A stretch of DNA of 50,497 bases from assembly GCF_029211225.1 (NCBI RefSeq), contig NZ_JARGEM010000010.1, forward strand, positions 1 through 50,497, in the 5' to 3' direction. Shown piece by piece: positions 44,577-50,497 of this stretch. The translations under genes and the position numbers were made by a program. Origin of the DNA: Antiquaquibacter metalliresistens (GTDB lineage Bacteria > Actinomycetota > Actinomycetes > Actinomycetales > Microbacteriaceae). Under the pieces are notes generated by a model. It was not told the DNA's origin and did no database searches. It was given only the letters and a program-made list of their open reading frames with translations. Position 1 is the first letter of the stretch. Every line of letters starts with the position of its first letter.

Positions 44577-45746
44577 TCAGGCAGCTCCTTCCGCTGAGCA
44601 CAGGGCCGCGGTGCCCGCGGCGTCGAGGTTCTGGACGCCGCGAGCCTCGAGCCAGGGCTCGGCGTCGACGGCTGCCGAGTTCGTGCCGCCGGGCCGGATC
44701 TCGAAGTGGAGGTGCGCTCCTGTGGACCGGCCCGACGAGCCGACGTTGCCGATGTGCTGGCCTGCGACGACGCGATCCCCGACGCTGACGAGGATGCCGC
44801 TCTCCCACATGTGGGCGTAGGCGGAGGCGATGCGCTCGCCGCCGATGGTGTGCTCGATGATGATGAGCCCGCCGTAGCCGGAGGAGAGGCCCGCGTGGCT
44901 GACCACGCCGTCGGCGAGAGCGAGGATCGGCGTGCCGTCGGCTGCGGCCCAATCGGTGCCGGAGTGGAAGGCGCGCTCGCCCGTGAAGGGGTCGGTGCGC
45001 CAGCCGAAGTCGCTCGTGTTCACCCACGTTCCGTTCGGCAGCGGGAACACCAAGGTGGACGTCTCGGGCACGCCGCCGAGTGGCGTGCCGCCGGGAGCGG
45101 TCTCGGCGCGCCGGGTGAGCGCCGTGAGGATCGCTTCGGCGACCGGCTGGTAGTTCTGGTAGCGGTCGGGGTACGCGGAGACCTCGACCGCTTGCGCGGC
45201 CTCGCCGGGGTCGAGGCTCTGCCAGCCGGGGATGTCGAGCAGGCCGCGCGGCGACGGGTAGTTCGGCCCGGTCGCCCCGCCGTAGAACGCCCGCGCCTGG
45301 TAGTCGGCATCCATCAGCTCGGCGACCGTGCCCCAGCCCGCGCTCGGGCGCATCTGGAACAGTCCGAGCGAGTCGCGGTCGTTGCCCGCGCCGTCGTTCG
45401 GGTAGTCGGTCGACTCGGGGACTGCGCTCGGGTTGGCGAGCATCCGAAGCCGCGATTCGGTCAGCGCAGCCATCAGCGCGACGAGGACGCCCGCGCGCCC
45501 CACGCCCTGGGTCTGCGCGCCGACGGTGACGATCCTCGCGGCGTGCGTGAGTTGCTGGTGGTCGAGCGTCACGGTCTCGCCCGCGCGCGTCGTCGCTGTG
45601 AGTGACTCGGGAATCGGCCCGACGACGAGCGAGCTTGACGAGAGACACGCGGCGAATACCGCGGGCGACACGAGCAGACCCACGCCGACCAGGCTCATGG
45701 GGAGCAGTGCGATGAGGGTGGCGATGGCCACAACGAGCTTCTTCAT
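44577..45746 (-). CDS. Exported M23 peptidase with lytic-transglycosylase-like N-terminal domain (VirB1-like)
   Basis: 389 residues. Signal peptide or anchor (1-32), a lysozyme-like region (about 60-200) with LMAALTESRLR, NDRDSLGLFQMRPSAGWG and YQPVAEAILTAL, then a C-terminal M23 metallopeptidase domain with FGWRTDPFTGERAFHSGTDW (Zn ligands H and D), and GAHLHFEIRP. Two wall-cutting activities in one chain are typical of Gram-positive conjugation systems. It opens peptidoglycan for the pilus or channel. Together with the pilin-like gene it begins the channel operon. Confidence 0.88.
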   Translation of the reverse strand: MKKLVVAIATLIALLPMSLVGVGLLVSPAVFAACLSSSSLVVGPIPESLTATTRAGETVTLDHQQLTHAARIVTVGAQTQGVGRAGVLVALMAALTESRLRMLANPSAVPESTDYPNDGAGNDRDSLGLFQMRPSAGWGTVAELMDADYQARAFYGGATGPNYPSPRGLLDIPGWQSLDPGEAAQAVEVSAYPDRYQNYQPVAEAILTALTRRAETAPGGTPLGGVPETSTLVFPLPNGTWVNTSDFGWRTDPFTGERAFHSGTDWAAADGTPILALADGVVSHAGLSSGYGGLIIIEHTIGGERIASAYAHMWESGILVSVGDRVVAGQHIGNVGSSGRSTGAHLHFEIRPGGTNSAAVDAEPWLEARGVQNLDAAGTAALCSAEGAA

Positions 45747-45757
45747 ACGGGTGCCGA

Positions 45758-46429
45758 TCAGCGCAGGGGGTTGTCAAGCTCAGAGAGGCGAAGCGCGCGG
45801 CAGGTGTCGAAGGTCGGCTCGCAGGTGATGAAGACGGTGAACGCGACATCGTGGGAGCTGGTCACGGGCTCGGTGCCGTGGATGCCCTCGCGTTGTCGGA
45901 TGCCGGTGATCGTGTAGGCGACGGTGCCCGGAAGGATCTGTCCCTCGGATGCCTGCTCCAGCGCGGTCGCCCACTCGTCCGGCACGAACACGTCGTTGAT
46001 GTCGAGCCATTGGCGCGTCTGCATCGTGCGGAGTTGAGCCCAGGCGTCCGCGGTCGGGAGGTAAGTGCGCACGTCAGAGGCGAGCCCGGCCGTCTCATTG
46101 CCGGAAGGATCGCCCACATCCACGATGACCTGCGCGTAGTCGGTCGGAACGAACTCGGTCGCGGTGTCCCAGGCGAACAGCGCGGTGGCGAGGGCGCGCG
46201 CGAACGTCTCCGGGTCGTCAGACTCACGGACGACGGGCGGAGTGCTCGATGTCGGCGACGGCGTGCTGGTCGACGCGCTGGGAGGGTCGCCCGCGGTGTT
46301 TTCGGGCGAGGGGTCGGAGCGAGGCGCGAGCAGCAGTCCATAGAGCCCGATTCCGACGAGGACGGCGAGCAAGGCGGCGCCGACGATCAGGACGATCATG
46401 AGGCGACGGGGGAAGCGGGTCTGCGGCAT
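45758..46429 (-). CDS. VirB8-like membrane protein of the transfer channel
   Basis: 223 residues from the ATG at 46429, which overlaps the ParB-like stop (ATGA). One membrane helix (12-34), a Pro/Ser/Thr-rich linker (40-70), and a C-terminal NTF2/VirB8-like domain with DDPETFARALATALFAWDTAT, WLDINDVFVPDEWATAL, and VAYTITGIRQRE. The layout matches TcpC/VirB8 of Gram-positive type IV secretion. It lies 11 nt before the M23 gene. Confidence 0.65.
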   Translation of the reverse strand: MPQTRFPRRLMIVLIVGAALLAVLVGIGLYGLLLAPRSDPSPENTAGDPPSASTSTPSPTSSTPPVVRESDDPETFARALATALFAWDTATEFVPTDYAQVIVDVGDPSGNETAGLASDVRTYLPTADAWAQLRTMQTRQWLDINDVFVPDEWATALEQASEGQILPGTVAYTITGIRQREGIHGTEPVTSSHDVAFTVFITCEPTFDTCRALRLSELDNPLR

Positions 46430-47409
46430 CAGGCACTCTCCTTGGCGAGACGTTGGCGAGCGGCGCGGGCCGCGTCGAAGAAGCGGACGGTGGCGTCGAG
46501 GATCGTCTCGAAGTGCTCCCACTGGTCGTCGCTCAGTGCGGTGCCGACCTCGGCGGGGTCGTAGTGCGACCACCACTGATCGAGGTCATTCCAGGTGAGC
46601 GTGAACGCGCGCACCGGGTAGCGAACCGGCACGGCGCTCGACGCTGGCGCGGGTGCCGGGCCTCGCTTGCGCCCTTGCTTCGCGCGTTCCAGCGCCTCTT
46701 GCGCGAGCAACTCCAACTCGTCGGGCGGCTCAGGCTCCTCCTGCGGGATCGCGAGCATGGCGATCGTGCGGGCGTGCGCCGTGGTGATCGACGCGCCGCG
46801 GTCGATGGCCTCCAGCTCGGAGCGGGCGAAGTCGCGCACGTCCTCCGGCTGCCGGGGATCGTTGACGATCCGCTGGAGGTCACTGATCTGTTCCAGGCTC
46901 GTGTACGACTTGCGGCCGGTAACTATGAGCGCCGCCTGCGCGCGGGACTTGCCTGGAGCGCCGATCAGCGGTGGTGCCGTCACGGCACCACCGCTCGTTC
47001 CGGCGATTCTCCCGCCTGCGCCGAACTGCGTCGCTGCTTGGCGACGGGAGGCATCCTCGGCCATGAGTGCCTTCAGCTCGCGGTACAGCGCCGCGGCCTC
47101 GGTCTGCGTGAATGGCTTGTGCAGCACGTTGTCGGCTTGCTCAGCCATGAGTCGCTGGAGGCGGTCGCTGATTCCGGAGCGCACGAACACGTTGACCTTC
47201 TTGTGCCCAAGCTGGCGCAGCGCTGCGAGACGGCGAGCGCCGCAGACGAGCACCCCGTCCGGTGTCACAGTCGGGGGTTGGAGCAGGCCGTCACGCTCGA
47301 TGGACGCCGCGAGTGCGTCGATGTCGCCCAGCTCCGTGCGATGACGGCTGCCGACGACGATGGAGTCGATGGTGCGCTCCAGTTCGATGTGCCCCATGCC
47401 CGCCGCCAT
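46429..47409 (-). CDS. ParB/Spo0J-like protein
   Basis: 326 residues (MGHIELERT at 47397 may be the real start). The ParB N domain is clear: IDSIVVGSRHRTELGDIDALAASIERDGLLQPPTVTPDG (parts: LGDIDALAASI, LLQPPTV), followed by LVCGARRLAALRQLG and a Q/R-rich DNA-binding region. No partner parA is seen in the window. It probably acts in stability or gene regulation of the element. It follows a hypothetical gene by 4 nt. Confidence 0.85.
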   Translation of the reverse strand: MAAGMGHIELERTIDSIVVGSRHRTELGDIDALAASIERDGLLQPPTVTPDGVLVCGARRLAALRQLGHKKVNVFVRSGISDRLQRLMAEQADNVLHKPFTQTEAAALYRELKALMAEDASRRQAATQFGAGGRIAGTSGGAVTAPPLIGAPGKSRAQAALIVTGRKSYTSLEQISDLQRIVNDPRQPEDVRDFARSELEAIDRGASITTAHARTIAMLAIPQEEPEPPDELELLAQEALERAKQGRKRGPAPAPASSAVPVRYPVRAFTLTWNDLDQWWSHYDPAEVGTALSDDQWEHFETILDATVRFFDAARAARQRLAKESA

Positions 47410-47413
47410 GTGC

Positions 47414-48244
47414 TCACCTCGCTCCCGCGAGAGTCGGAGCGTTCAGCGCCAACAGCAGAACGAGGTCGTCATCGGTGAGCAGTGCGCGCAGTGGCTCGCC
47501 TACGAGAAGGCGGAAGAACACGCCGCGGCCGACGGCGGTGTGCGCCTGGTCGGGATCGGGGTTGCCGAGGATCGCGCGGAGCAGCGCGTTCCAGCTCGCC
47601 GACGACAGATCGAGCACGGCCCGAGCGTGTCGGTCTCGCCGCAGCGACTCCGCAGCACTCGCCCGCGATGGCGCTTCACCGAGCCGGGTGCAGATGTGTT
47701 CGATAGCCGCGCGTGCCGTCTGCTCCGGCCAGTCGAGCAGGGTCAGCAGCTTGATCGCGTCCTCGACCGCGCGGACGACGCCAGTTGTCTTCTCATCCCG
47801 CTCGTCCTCGGCCTCACCCGCGGGCGCGACCTGCAACGCCTCGTGGTAGTCGGTGAGCGGGTTCTCCCGGTCACTGAACCGCTCCGGGTCGTGGAAGCCG
47901 CTGTACTGCGGCCTGCGCGCCTGATGCGTTGAGCACAGCAGGCCATTACCCCGTTCCTCGGCGATCAGCGTGACCTGCACGGCGCGGGTGATGACTGCCC
48001 ACGGATCTTCCGCGTTGCGCACGGCCGGGGTGCGCATCGCGTCGAACGCGGCGCTCGCCGCCTCCCACGGGTCGAGGCCGTGCTTTCGCGCGAGGCTCGC
48101 GTACCGACCCGCCGTGTACTCCATGAGCGCCGCAACATCCACGTCGCGCCGCCATGCGCCTTTCCCGTCGCCGTGCAGACGTTCCAGGAGCGCGCGCAGT
48201 CCCTCCGGGGTGCGGAACGACGTTGGAACGGCCGGGGCAGACAT
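47414..48244 (-). CDS. Hypothetical protein of the transfer operon
   Basis: 276 residues from the ATG at 48244. Helical and soluble, with FRTPEGLRALLERLHGDGKGAWRRDVDVAALMEYTAGRYASLARKHGLDPWEAASAAFDAMRTP in its first half (key parts: WRRDVDV, GLDPWEAASAAFDAMRTP) and GLLCSTHQARRP after it; a further helical part ends LLALNAPTLAG. The WEAASAAFDAMR region recalls sigma-factor-like or RNA-polymerase-associated helices, but the likeness is weak. Related unnamed proteins occur in Microbacteriaceae elements. Function unknown. Confidence 0.7.
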   Translation of the reverse strand: MSAPAVPTSFRTPEGLRALLERLHGDGKGAWRRDVDVAALMEYTAGRYASLARKHGLDPWEAASAAFDAMRTPAVRNAEDPWAVITRAVQVTLIAEERGNGLLCSTHQARRPQYSGFHDPERFSDRENPLTDYHEALQVAPAGEAEDERDEKTTGVVRAVEDAIKLLTLLDWPEQTARAAIEHICTRLGEAPSRASAAESLRRDRHARAVLDLSSASWNALLRAILGNPDPDQAHTAVGRGVFFRLLVGEPLRALLTDDDLVLLLALNAPTLAGAR

Positions 48245-48251
48245 GGTGCGC

Positions 48252-48692
48252 TCACAGGTGTCGGAGCGGGTCGCGGCTGACAGAGGACTGATGCGTGGGC
48301 GACGGCCCGAATGCGGAGAGCGGCGCAAGGCCCTGCGCACGCACCCGGATACCGGGCCGGGTCACCGGAGTCGCCTGCGGCGAAATCTGCCGACGCTCCT
48401 CGGCGCGGCGCGCCAGCTCTGAGCGCAGGTCGATCCCGCGCCCGATCATGCGAGCCGAGGCAGACGGGAGCAGCTCGGTCGGCCGCACCCACACCACCTG
48501 ACTGTGGTCGTTGTCGGCCCGCAGCCGACCTTCCAGCGACGTGGCCGCAGACGATGCGCGCGGGGGGCGGGACGGGTCACCGTGGCGCGCCAACTCCGAC
48601 ACCTCCGATACCTCGTCGCGGCGCTGCTCGGCGACACGTCGAGCCTCCGTAGCCTCGTGCGCACGTTTGGTGTCCGGTGTCTCGTCGCTCAC
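48252..48692 (-). CDS. Hypothetical charged protein
   Basis: 146 residues from a GTG that overlaps the DUF2637 stop (GTGA). First 50 residues are charged and probably disordered (RAHEATEARRVAEQRRDEVSE); the core reads LRADNDHSQVVWVRPTELLPSASARMIGRGIDLRSELARRAEERR. The ending is Ser/Pro-rich. No family recognised. Coupled in translation to the DUF2637 gene. Confidence 0.6.
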   Translation of the reverse strand: MSDETPDTKRAHEATEARRVAEQRRDEVSEVSELARHGDPSRPPRASSAATSLEGRLRADNDHSQVVWVRPTELLPSASARMIGRGIDLRSELARRAEERRQISPQATPVTRPGIRVRAQGLAPLSAFGPSPTHQSSVSRDPLRHL

Positions 48693-49330
48693 AGCGTGCC
48701 TCCTTCCGGCGTGGCGGCGAGAGCGGGCGTCGCTAGCCAGCGGCCGACCGTGGACGGATGCACTCCGGTCGCACGAGCGATGGCCTTGTTCGTCATGCCG
48801 TCCTCCTTCAGTCGCAGGGCGAGTTCTCTAGGAGCAAGGTGCGCGGGCGGTTCCGGCGACAGGTACTCGACCGCGTTCGACACCGACCCGGCGGGCTGCA
48901 CCGATGGCTCCGCACTGAACCGTCGGGTGAGCACGACGGTCAAGTGCGTGATCGCCAGGAGCACGAGCGGCGGGACGGCGGCGACCGATCCTGCGAGGGC
49001 CGAGGGAACGTCGGCGTCGGCGGCGACGACCGCGTGGATCGCGTTGGCCGCAACCGAGACCGCGGCTCCGGCTATGAGTAGCAGCCACGGATACCAGGCG
49101 GCGCGCTGCCCTCCCAGGGCTACGACGGACACCGTGGCGACGACGATGATGCCGTCCACGATGAGCGGCCACGCCCACGCCTGGCTTTCATCTACGCCGG
49201 AGCGGCGCGCGAGGTCGGCGAGCGCCGTGAACGACAGCCAGAAGGCGGCAGCGGCAATGAACACGGTCCCGGCCACCGCCGTCCACACGGCAAGCCGCCC
49301 GCGCGGGCGTTGCGCGATGCTGGGGATCAC
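48689..49330 (-). CDS. DUF2637 membrane protein with C-terminal helix-turn-helix
   Basis: 213 residues from a GTG at 49330 that overlaps the primase stop (GTGA). Four membrane helices (about 15-130) with the DUF2637 signature FWLSFTALADLARRSG and AWAWPLIVDGIIVVATV, then a C-terminal HTH of the resolvase type: LALRLKEDGMTNKAIARATGVHPSTVGRWL. DUF2637 proteins (Spd-like) occur on actinobacterial integrative plasmids, some in intramycelial spread. Here the fused HTH suggests membrane-linked DNA binding. Confidence 0.85.
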   Translation of the reverse strand: MIPSIAQRPRGRLAVWTAVAGTVFIAAAAFWLSFTALADLARRSGVDESQAWAWPLIVDGIIVVATVSVVALGGQRAAWYPWLLLIAGAAVSVAANAIHAVVAADADVPSALAGSVAAVPPLVLLAITHLTVVLTRRFSAEPSVQPAGSVSNAVEYLSPEPPAHLAPRELALRLKEDGMTNKAIARATGVHPSTVGRWLATPALAATPEGGTL

Positions 49331-50262
49331 GAGAGCACCTGACCAGATGAAGGCCCAGCTGCATGGTCGGGCACGGGACTGGCGGCAGGCGCGGAAGGTG
49401 CGCCCGTCGCTATGCGGTGTGCCGAGCGGATCGTTGTCTCGATCTCTGGTGAGGGCAAGCCCGCGCGCTCCGCGGCCGGCCCCAGCGCGGCGCGCACGCG
49501 GTCGGGCGGGATGCCTGCCTCGATGAGCCGACACGAGGCCCAGAACAGGCCGCGGTTGCGCTCGCCCTCGCCGCGCATCCCAACCCAGCGTGCGATCCGC
49601 TCCACGTCGATACCGTCCGTCTGCTCGACAGGGATGACGGGCATCGGGCGCGCAGGTCGCGGATCGAGGAACTGCCGCAGCGCGCTGGCGTCGACGGGAA
49701 CCGCGCCGCCGCGGCCGAATCCGATGAGTGCGTACGCGCACGGCCCCGCGTCAGTGGGGATGATCGAGGGCGGCACGACGACGTAGCCGCCCGCGCCGCG
49801 GAAGTCGATGCCAGCGCGCGCCACCTGCCAGGACGGCTGCACCAGCTCGGGATCGGCCGGGTAGTAAGCGTGGACTCCGCCCGACGGCGTGCGGACGAAT
49901 GCGGCCCAGCGATCCGTCAGCCCTCCGCGCCGGGCCAGCTCGAATGCCGCGAAGCCGCGGATCGCGCCGTGCACGTCGACATCGACGACTTCCAGCCCCG
50001 AAGCATGACCGGTCGGCACGCCGATGTTGGCGCGCGGCCAGCGCGCCCACCAGCGGGCAACCTGGCGCAGCTCGGCGCTTGCCTCGTGGAATCCTCGTTT
50101 GGTCAGCGGCCGCTTGCCGCCAGCGACGCAGGGGAACACCGGAATGCCCGCCTCCGCGTAGCGGCGTGCCGCCTCGCTCGGCGGGAGCCCGGTGACCGAA
50201 GCGAGCAGGGCACCGGCATCCAGTGCCTCGCGCTCGCGGCGCGAGGCTTCCCGAATCGTCAT
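49327..50262 (-). CDS. Bifunctional primase/polymerase (Prim-Pol) domain protein
   Basis: 311 residues from the ATG at 50262, behind AGGAGGT. Prim-Pol features: GIPVFPCVAGGKRPLTKRGFHEAS, WWARWPRANIGVPTG, catalytic DVD (D94, D96) in EVVDVDVHG, RTPSGGVHAYYP, and GIDFRGAGGYVVVPPS. A helical region after about residue 215 with ERNRGLFWASCRLIEAG matches the primase C-terminal domain. It can prime and extend DNA during element replication or complementary-strand synthesis after transfer. Confidence 0.9.
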   Translation of the reverse strand: MTIREASRREREALDAGALLASVTGLPPSEAARRYAEAGIPVFPCVAGGKRPLTKRGFHEASAELRQVARWWARWPRANIGVPTGHASGLEVVDVDVHGAIRGFAAFELARRGGLTDRWAAFVRTPSGGVHAYYPADPELVQPSWQVARAGIDFRGAGGYVVVPPSIIPTDAGPCAYALIGFGRGGAVPVDASALRQFLDPRPARPMPVIPVEQTDGIDVERIARWVGMRGEGERNRGLFWASCRLIEAGIPPDRVRAALGPAAERAGLPSPEIETTIRSAHRIATGAPSAPAASPVPDHAAGPSSGQVLS

Positions 50263-50414
50263 CTCGGCACACCTCCTGTCGCCTGGTCGTGAGCCGTGAG
50301 GCTCTTGTCGATCAGGTACGCCAGGGCTTCCGAGGGGTGGTGGGGGCCAGATGGGCAGCGCGTCAGCATCGCCGACTCCGGGTCCACGGTGAGACGATGC
50401 GGGTGACGTCCCAT
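50259..50414 (-). CDS. Small hypothetical protein upstream of the primase
   Basis: 51 residues (MGRHPHRLTVDPESAMLTRC at the start; ALAYLIDKSLTAHDQ near the end). The stop overlaps the primase ATG (ATGA), and codon use has GC bias over most of its length. There is no clear ribosome binding site before its ATG. No function assigned. Confidence 0.45.
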   Translation of the reverse strand: MGRHPHRLTVDPESAMLTRCPSGPHHPSEALAYLIDKSLTAHDQATGGVPR

Positions 50415-50467
50415 GGGGTGGTGTAGTTCTCGGGCTCGAGTGTCACGTCGTGGACGTGGTGAGCCAT
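50363..50467 (-). CDS. Small open frame at the right edge
   Basis: 34 residues starting MAHHVHDVTLEPENYTTPW, with good GC bias in its first 24 codons but overlapping the 51-residue frame by 52 nt in another frame. Either frame, or both as overlapping genes, could be real. The start has no visible ribosome binding site. Nothing further can be said. Confidence 0.3.
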   Translation of the reverse strand: MAHHVHDVTLEPENYTTPWDVTRIVSPWTRSRRC

Positions 50468-50497
50468 CGTGCGATGGTCAGGTGAGAACCGACAAAA

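Larger units (their letters stand above)
19452..50497. mobile_element. Integrative conjugative/mobilizable element (left end and body; right end outside window)
   Basis: From the excisionase and integrase genes onward almost every backbone gene has a role in conjugation or element maintenance: Xis, Int, AbiE, methylase/helicase, SSB, T4CP, VirB4, SCO6880, VirB6/TrbL, pilin-like proteins, M23 peptidase, VirB8-like, ParB-like, DUF2637 and primase/polymerase. Housekeeping genes stop at 19.4 kb. The metal-resistance and unknown two-gene modules are cargo. No second attachment site and no relaxase are seen in the window, so the right boundary and self-transfer ability remain open. Confidence 0.8.

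Overview
The window looks like chromosomal DNA of a high-GC Gram-positive bacterium, most likely an actinobacterium of the family Microbacteriaceae. The evidence is strong G/C bias at third codon positions, the glnA2-glnE locus, a type I methionine aminopeptidase with a proline-rich N-terminal extension, a polyphosphate glucokinase, DUF2510/DUF4190 and DUF2637 proteins, and several TANNNT-6/7 nt-ATG promoters of the leaderless kind common in actinobacteria. No database search was possible; names rest on sequence recognition.

Positions 1-19.4 kb are ordinary chromosome. The left edge is the start of an IS3-like element that cuts off apbE, the last gene of a flavin electron-transfer operon (ferric-reductase-like protein, FMN-binding protein, ApbE). 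Next come a VIT-family metal transporter, a DUF2510/DUF4190 membrane protein, the complete high-affinity K+ operon (an unnamed small membrane protein, kdpF, A, B, C, D, E, all on the minus strand), ppgK, map, a short conserved protein, a DUF72 protein, panB, and on the plus strand glnA2 and glnE.

At about 19.45 kb, just past the glnE terminator, the last codons of a convergent gene (probably glnA1) are followed by excisionase and tyrosine integrase genes. From there to the right edge (19.45-50.5 kb) the window lies in an integrative conjugative or mobilizable element whose right end is outside the window. Its minus-strand backbone, read from right to left, is: primase/polymerase, DUF2637, two unknown proteins, ParB-like, VirB8-like, M23 peptidase, two paralogous small pilin-like proteins (DUF6112-like), VirB6/TrbL-like, SCO6880-like, an unknown protein, VirB4-like ATPase, a further unknown protein, T4CP coupling ATPase, an SSB-like protein, a DUF4913-like protein, an N6-adenine methylase with a nested gene, and an SNF2-type helicase. 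No relaxase was recognised.

Cargo sits at several breaks in this backbone. There is an AbiE toxin-antitoxin pair beside the integrase. A mercury/heavy-metal module (merR, merA, merB, cmtR-like, a CDF-like transporter and a small Cys protein) lies between virB4 and the coupling-protein operon. An uncharacterised two-gene pair with a convergent Cys/His-rich gene lies between the two DUF6112-like paralogues. A very acidic small protein lies between the SSB and coupling-protein genes.

The most unusual points are the two-gene pair at 42.6-44.2 kb, the 525-nt gene nested inside the methylase, the apparently recent split of a methylase-helicase gene, the IS-disrupted flavinylation operon, and the metal module that lacks MerT/MerP but carries a Cd/Pb-type CmtR sensor.
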